A stretch of 64,000 nucleotides of DNA from Congeria kusceri (taxonomy: Eukaryota > Mollusca > Bivalvia > Myida > Dreissenidae), in assembly GCA_027627225.1 (NCBI GenBank), contig CM051033.1, forward strand, positions 46,402,016 through 46,466,015, in the 5' to 3' direction. The notes below the pieces were generated by a model. It ran no database searches, was not told the DNA's origin, and saw only the letters and a program-made list of their open reading frames with translations. Positions 11,460 to 23,933 of the stretch are shown here, piece by piece. Position 1 is the stretch's first letter. Each line of letters opens with the position of its first letter. The position numbers were made by a program, and so were the translations under genes.

Positions 11460-12780
11460 TGTATATTTATATGTTCTCACACGTTGTTATTTGATACTAC
11501 ACATAAGTCGCTATGAACGGAATCATGCACAGGTAATTCCAGCACCTGATGTAATAAGGTTGAACGCAATCTGTGTGTAATAGTTTGGAATGTTGACGCC
11601 ATAAAATTTACTTGTAGCGAACCTAACCAAACCATCTTCACCAAACATATTTGTTTATGTTGTATAGAAGGACAATGTACACTTAAATATCTTTTTTAAA
11701 GCTATGTAAATGGTTGAGAAACTTAACGTTATGTCAACTGTCATTTATTCTTACAACGCGGATAAACGCTGATTAAAAGTGCAAACATCATGACTGTTAA
11801 ATTCAATGCGTATAAGTTAAATACAGTTGGTTTGATTTTACTTGAAATCTACGTATTTCATGATAATGTAAACAATAAAGGCAGTATCAGCAATTTTAAG
11901 GGAAATATACATAATCGAATTCACCAGTTTGAGAATATCAAATAATTAGAGCAACCAAACATCGTGACTTTTTCAAATCAGACAACACATGATATTTACA
12001 ATCAAATTATCGCATAACAGGATAAAAGAATGAGTGCATCTTATAAGCATAATTACTTACGAAAATCAATTTCCAAAAGATAATCTATTAAGGAAACAGA
12101 ACCAACTATTTCTGATTCCTGCACATTTAATATCAGGAAATCTGCCAGTAGCGTCCAATTCTAACCACTCACAACTGTAGATCTCACAGCTTTGATTGAC
12201 ATAATACAACTCCTTTGACCTTTTACCAGAATAATTGTTTTATTGGTATAATATTGCCGAGTCAGAAAACTTTATTGCAAAGTTATATTTCAGAAGCGAA
12301 ATATCTGTATTTCTTGCATCATTGCAATGTCGCTGCGCTTCTATTTCCACCAGTTATATAAATACACATATATCTGTCGACATGTATGTCTTGAGATATC
12401 GTAAGAAGAGCACCTGTCTTTGAGAACATTGTTTGATGAACTTCACACGTCTGCTTTAGGAAAGATCAACCCATTGAGCCATTATTGTATAGCTTAGAAT
12501 ACAGATAGGGTCTTCTACAGAACGGATCAAAGAAATGACATACGTATACATTCCATACTCAAACAGTCACTTGCTACAGAGTGACATTGGCAAAAAAATA
12601 AAGCTTGAAAAGTCGACAAAACACACTCATTTACAAGGAGAGCTTTATTGTTAAGTGTCGGAAAGTGGTAACACATTGATAATGTTAATAATACTTCTAC
12701 GACTCTATTTGATATTCAATGTGCAATTTGTCGCAAATACGACGTTGATGTTTCTTCGTATGCAATATGTACACTCAAAG
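11460..12780. other. non-coding, no gene seen
   Basis: The part up to about 11860 belongs to duplication copy B. The rest is AT-rich DNA without recognisable features. Confidence 0.4.
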
Positions 12781-12887
12781 TAGTTACCAAATATTAACCA
12801 AACCTTGATCATTTAGCCTTGTGGGATAGAAAACATGAAAACAACATTTAATGATCTGCTGCCGCCTTCCTATTGTGGATATTTATG

Positions 12888-12917
12888 AGCAATATGAGCA
12901 ATATGAGCAATATGAGC
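12888..12917 (+). repeat. 9-bp tandem repeat (ATGAGCAAT)n
   Basis: About three to four units of ATGAGCAAT in a row. Confidence 0.85.
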
Positions 12918-15460
12918 GAAAAAACTTCGAACAATCATAGCAATTTCACACGCATGTTATTCAGTAAAATAGTTTATTTAAACCATACTGCATGCAAGTG
13001 GAAAGTGAAATAAATAACGCGGTTTACGCCTGCGATCACTCAGTGACACACAGGGCTGCTGTTAAAAATAAACATTTCTTCCTTCGATGTTTGTTCATCT
13101 CAAATGTGTCAGACATCGGATGGTTTGGCTCCTGGTTTACATCATCTCAGGAAAAACAAACGCAAATCAGACAATAGTGACTAGCAAGCAACTGTACACT
13201 TGTACTTCTACGCATCAGTGTCGCTCGCAATAATTGAACATTACAATTAAACAAACATAAGTTGTTAATCAATACCAAGTTTACATCCATATTGATTTTA
13301 AAATGTATAACTTATTCTAAACGCAATTGTATATATGTAACCCAACCATCTCATTTCGAAAGTACCTGCTAAGAACATACGACCAAGACATAGGAAGAGT
13401 ATTTTGTTTTCCGTTCTACTCGTGTACATAAAACTGGGGTCACCACATTGGAAACGTCAAACACGTACTTTGGTCATTTACCCAATACATTTCTGTGTCA
13501 TAAATACAAATACAACAATCCAGTAAAAATGATAATATGATTTCAGTAGTGCTATCATTGCCGATCATCACGCTGTCAATAATTGTCTCCAGATTTGGTT
13601 GCTGTTGGCAAAGATTGTCTGAGAATGTATCATGCTGGATCTCTGAGAATGTATCCTGCTGGATCCAATAACCATTTGCGGAGTACTTTCCATTTCTAAA
13701 GTAAATATCGCTTGCCGATTAAATGTAATAAATAGTCAAAAGCATTCATTGTGTGTGCATGTCAATATTAAACACCAATTGACGCATAAAAAGTTCTTAT
13801 CAACGGAACCGCAATATAAATTGTTATATTTGCTGGAGAACGTCATGATCAATAAGTCCTGTATTATAAAGAAACTGTGTTGAATAAAAGTTGTACATTT
13901 AGCACTGTCTTAGCAACACGTGTACAACTATATTATACTTATATTATATTGATAACTTTGTAAACATTTTAGTAACGTACTATACGAGTATTAGATATTC
14001 CATAATGTTATTTATTCATTTCTTATTTTTGATTTTGAAAGGATAACAATATAACATTTTAAGTTAATAGGCTATATGAATTTATATAATATATAATATA
14101 TATCTTAACATGGAAACATACCTTCAAAGTTATAACACTTAGTTAGTATTTTCTTACGAAATATACTATTTTTACTATTATATGTGTTTATGTGGATTCA
14201 AACATCTGGTAAACCAAGCATTATTATCCAACGACAAGCTGCAAAACAAGGTTTTAGTATTTATTCATAGTAAGTTTGGCAGAATACTTGTCAAAGCTGG
14301 TAAACATAAACATGTCTTTAACATTACCATGGTATGTTATAAAAAAGAAATGATTTAAATAATTCATTGAAATAAATCACCTTCCCGACACCGGAAGGAC
14401 TTGTGCTAATAAAAATATGCCGGTCCTAATTTATTTCCAACAGAGCAAATAACTATATAGCCAGATTTATGTTCAAATTGCCAAAATAGCATGATATAAC
14501 TGTAGAGAGACATGTCATTAGTTAGTAAAAGTTATAGAAATTGTTCAATAATATAAACATTCATATAATATATGAAGTAACAAAATAAGATATAAACTGT
14601 GAAATGGATTGACAAACATGAATACGTGTATATAATTTATCAACTAAATGAGCTGAATGTGTCATTTTAGGCGATCCCTCTAGAATTTATGTTTTAACCA
14701 TTTTTATAATCAGCACTCATTGAATTTGTATTTAAAATGCTATATCATGTCCACCAGACGAAAGCTGTCCTGCTGTAAGCAGTATAAAGTACAGGCTAAT
14801 AAGTATTTCCATATAATGTTGTTTATTTTCGAGCGAGAAAAAACAACACATTAATAATGGTTAGCGTTCTGCTTTCACTGAGGATTTATGAAGTTGTAGC
14901 AGAAATCAACATTCGTCGTAATATTTAGAAATAATGTATTACATTCATATAAACAAGAGTCGGTGTGGCGCGTTGATACTGGCAATAATCAAAACCACTA
15001 TTGTCATATTTTTACAATATAAACTTAATAAAATAACTTCTAAGACTCTACTCACAAGGAACTGTGGTAATACAATGACTATTTCGTCGTGTGAGTTTAT
15101 CTCCAATATGTCTTTAACAGGGTTTACAGGCTACATAGGAAGCGTATATATGACCATTTCAAGTATGTACGTGTCCCGTTACGATTCATGCTTGGCAAAT
15201 ATGGCAAATACATCTTGACACTTCTTTTTTTTTTACTTAGACAACCAAAACGAAAGACACTAATCTAACATCCGCAGATTAGTGTTCCAGTGCAAAACGA
15301 TAAAAATATTCGAAGTTAACGAAGATTTGCAGTAAGAGCAATGTAAAGAAAAATAACACTCTTTGAATACCGTGTTGCACTGCTGTTGTTGTAAATATAA
15401 GTACCAAATTAATGAAACTTCAGTAACATCTTCAGGGGAGAAGCTCTTATTAACGACTGA

Positions 15461-16117
15461 AACTAAATACCCTTTATTGATTGCCTACACAAAACAACGG
15501 AGGAAACATAGAACGTTCAATGCAACATAGGACAGAAATATAAACTAAATACCCTTTATTGATTGCCTACACAAAACAACGGAGGAAACACAGAACGTTC
15601 AATGCAACATAGGACAGAAATATAAACTAAATACCCTTTATTGATTGCCTACACAAAACAACGGAGGAAACACAGAACGTTCAATGCAACATAGGACAGA
15701 AATATAAACTAAATACCCTTTATTGATTGCCTACACAAAACAACGGAGGACACACAGAACGTTCAATGCAACATAGGACAGAAATATAAACTAAATACCC
15801 TTTATTGATTGCCTACACAAAACAACGGAGGAAACACAGAACGTTCAATGCAACATAGGACAGAAATATAAACTAAATACCCTTTATTGATTGCCTACAC
15901 AAAACAACGGAGGAAACACAGAACGTTCAATGCAACATAGGACAGAAATATAAACTAAATACCCTTTATTGATTGCCTACACAAAACAACGGAGGAAACA
16001 CAGAACGTTCAATGCAACATAGGACAGAAATATAAACTAAATACACTTTATTGATTGCCTACACAAAACAACGGAGGAAACACAGAACGTTCAATGCAAC
16101 ATATGACAGAAATATAA
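15461..16117 (+). repeat. 82-bp minisatellite, 8 near-identical copies
   Basis: Units start with AACTAAATACCCTTTATTGA at 15461, 15543, 15625, 15707, 15789, 15871, 15953 and 16035. All are exactly 82 bp. Only single-base differences are visible: one ACATAG for ACACAG, one GGACAC for GGAAAC, one ATACACTTT in the last unit, and ATATGACAG at its end. The period is not a multiple of three and no frame crosses it. Confidence 0.97.
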
Positions 16118-17139
16118 GCGCATTTTTAAAAACAATTTAAGGAATAGTTAAATACTTATTAACACAACAGACATGCAAATGCAAATGATCACACCGTCTT
16201 ATGTACTGCATTGGAAATCTGATTGAAATCATCTCCTGAAGTATATTACCAATTCCTATAGGAACATCAAGTATTCTGGAAGGTTTAATTTGGGGATGAC
16301 TTGCGTACTCCTTTGGACATTAAGCAGACATAAACTATTCTTGGTTAACTCCCTACTGACGCCGTAATTTTAATTTCTTACACAACACTTTAATAATATT
16401 GTTTAGACAGATTTTTGTTGATAAAATGAAATAATGTCCCAAAGAGGATAGTGTCTTTATTTGCAAAACACCACATTTTATGTTTATATCAAACAATTTT
16501 AAAACACTTTTCGAAAAAGTATATCGTTCACACAATCATTGAATGTTAAGCTAATCTATGACGCAATCCTCAGGCAAACAATCGCCTGTAATTTAACTTT
16601 CAAATAAAACAGCTGTTACAAGTAACTTCTTAAAGTAGCTTTCTGGTAAACACAACAAATACAACTAGTGCATTTAAAAACATGAAACGTTTAGTTTACC
16701 TTGTCGTTTTCGTCCATTTGCTGTGACAGGAATTTGCAAGTATCGGGTTTTTACAAAACGTTGTATAGTAACTTAAGACATTCTACATCTCGCTGTTAAA
16801 AATCGCGTATTTTGAGTAAGTTATTATGTAATGATATCATATGAAAATAAAATGCCGAGTGTTTCTAAACGGCAATCAAGCATTTATGCACCGTTTATTA
16901 TTGATTTTAATTTTAAATGAGGAACAATAAGGAAAAATCGCATGTATAAATGCTTAATAACACAAAAGGACTTAGCATTTTGTATTTTGAAATACTTTGG
17001 TAAATGGATTTGTATCCCTCAATAAAAGAACATTAAATAAAAATTATTTACCAAACTAATACCATGATATTGACGTTAAATTAATGAACTTACAATGCAC
17101 ATGCAATATTAAATACTTAAAGAAAATCAAAGTAGAGTT

Positions 17140-18130
17140 TCGTTTACATGTGAACGTTTGTATTGTAATTTGGTGCGCAAGGTTGCTGAACATCATCTCT
17201 ACTGTGAAGACCAGTTGCACGACAATATAATATCATTAATAATGTATCTGTTTTCAAATAAAGTTGTTATTAAGGCTACTTACTCAATAATTCAAAAATG
17301 TTAAACACTACCTATGCAGACAATTGCCAAATGACAAGATTTGACCGACTTGTTGGTCTTTTCATGTCATTAGATGGTGCAAATGAATTACATAACTCTA
17401 GATCTCGATTTGATTTATTGTTAATGAGACAATATGCACATCCACTTACGTATATCCCAAACCATTAACTAGGCATATTTGTACCTTATTGTTTATTGAT
17501 TGCATACACTGGGACAATGGGGGTGTCAGACAATAAAGACACTAGTCTTTGTAAAACTAAACCAGCGGAGTGTATTCTAAAATCTGTAGCAATGATACAT
17601 TGCAAAAAGGAAGAACTTAACAACAGAACGTAACAAAAGAAATACATGTGCCTTTAGAAAACTTGACTTCCGCTTTGCAAATGTGAGGAATGTATACGCA
17701 ATTAATAAACACTAGCTGTTGATCAAATACATTACTTCGTCATTGATTTGAAAGTGTTTTGCCTGAAGCATTAATACTGGCTGACAATGACTGAGTATGA
17801 TCAAGGATTGCAATTATATAGAATACATGAATAAATCAATGTATGTACTTTAAAACACATGAAGTATTTCTTTTACAAAGATATTGCTATCGCACTCTGT
17901 TAGGGCTATTTCAAAAACCTGATGTACTGATGAACGCCATTCATTTGCCAAGCCTATAAATATCTGCAATGACATTTAATACATTATCATACCATTTTTG
18001 GCGTGAATATAATCGATCGGTTTTGCAAGTGCTGTGCTTCTAAAAACTTCTGATCTTATTTGTATAACGTTATGAGTTGTCATGCAAAAAACAAATAAGA
18101 CAGATATAGACGCAGCGATCGTTGGACATT
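17140..18130 (+). repeat. local tandem duplication, first unit
   Basis: This matches 18590-19350 in order. Shared landmarks are GAGTTT(C/T)GTTTACATGTGAA, GACAAGATTTGAC(C/T)GAC, TACATTATCATACCA(T/C)TTT and CAGATATAGACGCAGCG. Several kilobase-scale deletions or insertions separate them. The last two landmarks also match 10020-10160. Confidence 0.75.
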
Positions 18131-18201
18131 TATACAAAGACTTACGTAAGAATATAATGAAATGTTGATGGTGAAAATGAATGCATTAATTCTGATAATG
18201 T

Positions 18202-18432
18202 TTAAAGAGAGAATATCTGGTTTTTAACGATTATTTTCCGGTCAATTTCGTTACCAATTGACAAAAGTTTATATAACATAAAAAACGTCCGCATCGACAA
18301 AACTGTCTTATATATCGAAAAATGCAAATGTATATCTTCTGTCGATACAGACCCGTTTATCCTACGGCAACGACTGTGCTCGATTTGCGCATGCGCGAGC
18401 AATCGATCCGACTCGAACTGCTGTATAGACAT
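18202..18432 (-). CDS. short open frame over an NRF-1-like site, doubtful
   Basis: This 76-codon frame begins at an ATG at 18432 and has no recognised domain. A palindromic TGCGCATGCGCGA lies within its first codons. It is reported only because the GC-rich patch is unusual here. A regulatory site is at least as likely as a protein. Confidence 0.12.
   Translation of the reverse strand: MSIQQFESDRLLAHAQIEHSRCRRINGSVSTEDIHLHFSIYKTVLSMRTFFMLYKLLSIGNEIDRKIIVKNQIFSL
18386..18398. promoter_or_regulatory. NRF-1-like palindrome
   Basis: TGCGCATGCGCGA fits the YGCGCAYGCGCR consensus of NRF-1, common in TATA-less animal promoters. It is isolated, and no adjacent gene could be identified. Confidence 0.3.
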
Positions 18433-18589
18433 GTATATAATAACATTATTTTAGTTTTAAATTTATCTCTTAATACTCATATCTAAACAGAAGTTATTAG
18501 TAACATGTAATATAATATTATTTTTAAAATATACTGAAATCATTAGAATAAATGGATGGTTCTACGTTTTAATTTTCGGACACTTTCGT

Positions 18590-19420
18590 ACTAGAGTTTT
18601 GTTTACATGTGAAAGTTTGTCATGTAATTGGTACACAATTTTGCTGAACAATATTTCTGTTTGTGATCATCACTTTTGCGGCAAGAAGTCATACATTATG
18701 TATTAGTTTTTTAAAGGCTACATTCTCAATTGTTCAATAGTGTTCAACACTAACCACGCAGACGATTGCCATATGACAAGATTTGACTGACCTTTTGTCT
18801 GTACTTGTAAGCCGAGAAAGCATTAACATGACTATCAAGTAAAATGTGCATGCCTCTCGATATAATTTCGTGTTAATAAGACAATATCCACTTTTACTTA
18901 TTACTTATTATGAACATCCCAAACACTTAACTGGGCAGCTTTTGTACCTTGGTGCGTATCATTGGTTGAAAGTTCTTTGCCTGAAGCATGACTACTGGCA
19001 ATGAATTAATATGATTATGGATTGCATATATATAGAATTAATTTAGTAAATTTATCAATGATATTTACTTTAAAACGCATGAAGTAATTGTTTAGCAAGA
19101 AATTTCTACTGCTCTTAGTTCTTCCAATAACACAAACTTGATGTACGCCATTCACTTGTTAAATGAATTGAAATATCTTCAATGGCATTTAATACATTAT
19201 CATACCACTTTGGCGTGAACGCCGTCGATCAGTTTTGCAAAGGGCTGTGCTTCTAAAAAGTTCTGATTTTATTTGTATAATGTTCTGAGTTGTCGTGCGG
19301 AAAACAAATAAAACAGATATAGACGCAGCGCTCGTTTGACATTCTTGCATTCTTGATCGTTTATTTATTTATGCAAAAGGATTCGGTAAGAATATATAAG
19401 GTAACACCACGGTACCTAAT
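18590..19420 (+). repeat. local tandem duplication, second unit
   Basis: The partner of 17140-18130. Its end also matches copy B at 10410-10470 (AATGTGCAG(A/C)AAACAAC). Confidence 0.75.
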
Positions 19421-20159
19421 GGGTCCTAGTGGTATAATCCAATTCCTCATAATGTGCAGCAAACAACAGTGTATGGGTAAACAAAATAAATCACATATAA
19501 ATAATATACAAGTACGCTTTATAATAAGTGGTCCATTTTGAGTTTAAACGACGAGCAACCATGCATGTAACTCCAACACACTAAGAAGTCCATTTTTAAA
19601 CATTTTGCATGTTGATGCCATAATACTTATAAGCATTAATCCGTCTTGACGTGTTGTGTTGAAAGGAAATAGTAATATCAATCAATTATAGGCCGTTTAG
19701 GTGAGCATTGTATTTATTTCGTGCGAAATCGGTCTCAAATAGGAAGGTATGTAAACTGTATATCGAACAATTTTAGGGCAATATTTAAGGATAAAAGACT
19801 ACATATGATTTGGTTTACCTAGTATGTTACTAATTTTTCTAACTGATTCACCGTCCTCTTCCACATGTGTAGCTAATAAGCAAATGCAATGACCAGATAT
19901 TGATGGAAATAAAAAATGACGTTATATAGCATTGTTTGATAAGTTTAGGTCATCGCATATTTATTTCATATATTTGCTTTGTTGACCACCTCTGCAGATC
20001 TTCGTTCCAATTTTTCGTATGTTATACGTCTTCTTTGAAGCTCTGTAGATGGTTACAAAACTTGTCTTTATGTCAAGTGTACATGTAGTATTGGCTGAAT
20101 AATGAACAGCATTCGTGCATTCCGATAAATGGTATTTTGGCCGATTTAAACGTTCTCAT

Positions 20160-22410
20160 ATGGATTATGTAACGTAAAAATAATCATTGACATCACAAAA
20201 ATCATTTGATTTTTCTTTGATTTTTAAAACAATTTCCAAAATAAAGTCCAACATTCGAAGTGCCCATGTGTTGCACGGAGCTAGAAACATATTTTACATT
20301 CGTACAAACTAGACCTAAAATCTCGCTTTTGCATTATATAAACCAATATTTGTACATGTTTTATAAACGAAACATGATATATTTACGTCTGAGAAACGAC
20401 TCACAAGGGACATTCGTGATCCAATAAAAGTTTATTTGTTTCTGTCTGTCTGAAATATATCAGTAAACGGATATTTATATTACTGGTTCATAGAGAACTT
20501 ATAGATCGGAAAAGATCACGACGATTCTGTCAAAAAAACTCGTTTCTCAGAAAATCTGTATTTAATGTTTATATCCAGTAAGATATCGCTTCAGTTAAAC
20601 ATCAAACAAGATAATAATTTAAAACTGACCTTGTTCAGTTACAATTCATAATAGATAAAAAATGGTACAATGTTTATTTAGTATAGTATGTTCCTAAAGA
20701 GTCGATCTTAGTATTGACCATTATACGTCAATTTTGGAAAATCGATTTAAAAAAACAGATGTATTATGTTTGTATTTGTTTATAATAATATTGATTAAAT
20801 AATTATAAAATTTATTTCAGTAATCTTTTAATCCTCCTCAGACTGACGAAAACTACCGTACTTTTTAATGTAAAACTAGCCGATTACGATTGAGAGTTCT
20901 AAATGCATCTTATTTTTTGGGGGGGGGATATAATTATGGTAATGACTGGTTAAGGTTATGTATGTCACTGTGTCTGTTGTAACACTGCATATGCACACTC
21001 CAACTGTACCATAGTTATATATTATATACCTTACATAAATATGTTTCTTCTTCGAGTATATAAAAGTCAACGGTCCGTTATTTAGGTTAATTTCAAAATG
21101 CCATTTTAGCGGGTCGAATAAATAGTATAGTGCCCGGAGCCAGCTGGCACTATCTCGTGTAGTTGCCCGTTGAGTTCTTGTTGCGTGTATTCGCATTTCT
21201 GAGTAGTTAATTTCACAACGAAATTTTTTTGCAAGCTTCCGTCCGTTCAACGTTTTCATGCTCATCGGTCGGTCACTATAATGCTCATTGGTCTGTACTA
21301 TGATTAAACCACTCGGACCCATTATGAACCATATACACATATAGACGTATAGTGTATAGATAATTGTAATAGAAACGTTCTAAACATACCAAACAAGCGT
21401 TGCATCAATATTTGTTATATACGAAACACTGTTCCAGACGTTATTTCAGTGAGTAAAACGGTTATAATCTGAATAAATATGCCAATAACAGTTGTAATGC
21501 TGAAACAGTAGCGAAGCACAGAATATCGTCCAATCTCAAATCTACGTCAGTCACAATTTACAAATCTATTTGCAAGCCTAAAAAATGTCACAAATGACAT
21601 GATGATGTATTAAAGGTCATTGAAGTTATTTCAAATCTTGGCAATTGAATGGCATGTATCATTATTACGCCATGGGTCTATCGATGAGTCTCATAGACTA
21701 TTCAAAATAACAAGTTTTGAATTAATATACAAGTAATTGAGTTAACAACGTTTGTTGAAATAACTTCATGATGATACTGAATGCGTCTTTTAGATGATAT
21801 ACAATTGACCAATTCTTCAATTTAAACGTATTGCTTAAATATATAATCATATTAAGTCATGGAGATCTGATCCAAATAATAATGATTCGGTCAGTGAAAT
21901 GTCAACCTTTTTCATTTCTATCATTTACATTGAAGGTCGCCAGTGAAATGCATCGATACATTTTCGTGTTTAAAGTTCCTCAGTGTGACTGCGATATATT
22001 TAGGAACAGCAAGCTGTTGTAATGTGGTTTTGTAAACACTGTGTGAAAAAAAAGATAACTATATATTTTCCGTGTGCCATACTTACTGTAAAACGAACAT
22101 ATACAACACAAAAATAATGATCAGCTGCTACATTGCACAGACCCAATGACACAATCATTGTAACTGATCTAGATCAATATTGAATAGTTACACAGATCAA
22201 ATACAGCTTTATTAAGTGTTTGGGATTTACGGTTTCAGACAACAACACTTTTCAATAAACTACGGTTTAACTGTAACAGTTAATTAGCGATACATGGATA
22301 CGTGATTTGAGGGCTACCGCCACCACGTCCAGCTTAATATCACGCAAGCGCCGTGTGGCTTTTGTCTTACTCCATTTTGTTACGTATGTTTTTTTAAAAA
22401 TAATAAAAAA
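20160..22410. other. mostly non-coding
   Basis: AT-rich, with no recognisable gene apart from the doubtful 154-codon frame listed separately. A run of nine G lies at about 20920. Confidence 0.4.
20876..21340 (-). CDS. unknown open frame of 154 aa
   Basis: This is one of the longer ATG-started frames in the 5' half of the window. The N-terminal half is basic (MKTLNGRKLAKKFRCEINYS then ATRTQRATTRDSASWLRALY); the C-terminal half is Tyr/Ile-rich and ends near a poly-C run encoding PPP. I recognise no domain. It could be a mobile-element fragment or a chance frame. Confidence 0.2.
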   Translation of the reverse strand: MCIWFIMGPSGLIIVQTNEHYSDRPMSMKTLNGRKLAKKFRCEINYSEMRIHATRTQRATTRDSASWLRALYYLFDPLKWHFEINLNNGPLTFIYSKKKHIYVRYIIYNYGTVGVCICSVTTDTVTYITLTSHYHNYIPPPKNKMHLELSIVIG

Positions 22411-22417
22411 TAGTCAG

Positions 22418-22471
22418 CAAAATGGCGGCTACACACAAACAAGTAAAGCATATCAACTAAGGCGCATGCGC
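22418..22471 (+). promoter_or_regulatory. YY1-like start-codon motif plus NRF-1-like site
   Basis: AAAATGGCGGC at 22420 fits the YY1 consensus (AARATGGCGGC), which often overlaps the start codon of housekeeping genes. GCGCATGCGC at 22462-22471 is a perfect NRF-1-like palindrome. No TATA box is evident. Together they suggest a TATA-less promoter and 5' end for the gene called at 22422. Confidence 0.45.
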
Positions 22472-22855
22472 AGAACAACGTAAACATCCGGGGCCCACTA
22501 ATCTAGGTTTATGCCGAATGATTGTAATACTCACATGTCTTTATCGTGCTGGGAAGGTCATATTTAGATCACATCTTTCTACTTCATGTCATGTGCAAGT
22601 TCAGAAGCACAAGTTTTCGGTGTGATCTCTGTGTTTGTTCATTACGAATGATCATTTGGACTGCGATTGTTTTTCAAGTCCTCGAAGGTCAAACTGACTG
22701 GAAAGCAGTCTAACAAGCAAAAGAAGATAAAGAAGAAGCAGCAGGCAGAGGAGAAACACAAGATGAAGGTCCATGGATTCCAGCCCAGGGTCGCTGACGA
22801 CGACGACGAGGTCATCACCATAGTTGCTAAGGATCTGCAGATGGTCAGAATATGA
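22422..22855 (+). CDS. small lysine-rich protein, two predicted exons (~65 aa)
   Basis: Exon 1 would run from ATG at 22422 (MAATHKQ, 21 nt) to 22442, followed by a good donor, CAA|GTAAAG. Exon 2 would begin at 22679 after the pyrimidine-rich acceptor GATTGTTTTTCAAG|TCC and end with TGA at 22853-22855. Both junctions are phase 0, so the frame joins cleanly. The exon 2 product is strongly basic (KQSNKQKKIKKKQQAEEKHK), followed by an acidic patch (ADDDDEVITIV), a pattern seen in nucleolar or RNA-associated proteins. I do not recognise the protein. The frame has no ATG of its own upstream of the Lys run, which is why a preceding exon is needed. AATAAA-type signals lie at about 23245 and 23340. 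The model rests on splice signals and the promoter-like context; exon 2 could instead be an internal or terminal exon of a larger gene. Confidence 0.45.
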
Positions 22856-23930
22856 ATTAGTTGTATCTACTCTCTCGGCATGCGACCACAGACAGTCGTG
22901 TTGTACATGCATAGTAGCTGATTTGCAAGTACATTGGAGAACGTCTGTTGTTTGTGTTGAGATTGTTGTGAACATGTGAATAACTTACATAAAGTTAAAC
23001 GGGCATGTAATATAAATTCGAATGTCCGAGTGGTAAGTTTCACACACATTTGATCACCACCTGGACTAGTGTCTTGTCTCTTGGTTCAGTTCAGTATACA
23101 GAACTCTCGGGGTTATATAAAAGTAATCGCCAGTGTCAGTTCGTAATTCCCGAAAGGTGCGTGTAGCATAGGCATAAGATAATTATTTGAAAACAATATT
23201 AAAGGTATTTGATTGAAACTGCATAATGCTGAATGATATACTGCAAAATAAATGGAAAAGTTTATGTTACGAAAACCACACCGTGTCTTTAATAAAATAT
23301 CGTTATTGACATTTGTTTGGTTTGCTTGCAATAGTAGAATCAAATAAAATTACATATAACAGAAGAATTAAGACAGAAAGTGTATAGGTTAGGGAATTTA
23401 ACTATCTTACAGTATCGTCATACATTGTTTACAAAATGACTTTCTTTTTTAATTCAACTAGAACAAAATCTTTCCTCTATTCATTGATAGACATTATTAA
23501 AAAGAATATCACACGTAAAAAGGCAACCGATCTCCATCAGTACTAACCTTTCATAAGTAATTACCGCAAATTTAATAGCTCTGTAGCCATCAGTTATTTA
23601 GTTAACATTTCTAACATGTATTGTTAGGCATTCGACCCTGGTCGTGTCAAGTCTTGTTGTATTTGTTGTGATCTTCGTCTCCTAGCGAGGAGTCCGTCTC
23701 AGATAGTCCCACAATTGTTGCATTTTTATACATTCCGTTTAAAGTTTATCAGTGTATGCTTGTATTATATTTACATAACAAGAAATAGAATGCGGAGACC
23801 GCATTACAGTCGGACTTTCTATTTGCCTGAAGGTAAATATGTAAGCCGGTCATGATGAAGACAAATAAAATTTTCATGTAGATCAAAATTCTAGGTACAG
23901 GCTTAGACGAACATGTTTTTATGCATTTGT
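22856..23930. other. non-coding, putative 3' flank
   Basis: Possible polyadenylation signals for the gene at 22422 lie at about 23245 and 23340. Otherwise nothing is seen. Confidence 0.4.
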
Positions 23931-23933
23931 CTA

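Larger units (their letters stand above)
5690..11860. repeat. segmental duplication, copy B
   Basis: Many blocks match 12780-20160 in the same orientation at roughly 70-90% by eye. Examples are 5990-6160 with 13010-13180, 6915-7060 with 13555-13720, and 7560-7740 with 14945-15310. Others are 8695-8805 with 16385-16495, 9010-9360 with 16690-17050, 10020-10210 with 17980-18130 and 19195-19350, and 11690-11760 with 20030-20100. The offset varies from about 6.6 to 9.2 kb, so indels, insertions and local rearrangements separate the copies. Outside the MITE and hairpin the block holds no recognisable gene. Confidence 0.75.
12780..20160. repeat. segmental duplication, copy C
   Basis: This is the counterpart of 5690-11860 (block pairs listed there). 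It differs by lacking the MITE and by carrying the 82-bp minisatellite at 15461-16117. Part of it has been duplicated again: 17140-18130 against 18590-19350. No intact gene is recognisable. Confidence 0.75.

Noticed and set aside
22652..22666. A start at MFFKSS for the lysine-rich small protein
   Set aside because: That first codon is TTG, and the phenylalanines lie in a pyrimidine tract that looks like a splice acceptor. A two-exon model fits better.
22652..22975. A Leu-rich minus-strand protein (LLLCLLLLLYLLLLVRLLSS)
   Set aside because: It is the antisense translation of the Lys-codon-rich exon, a typical artefact.
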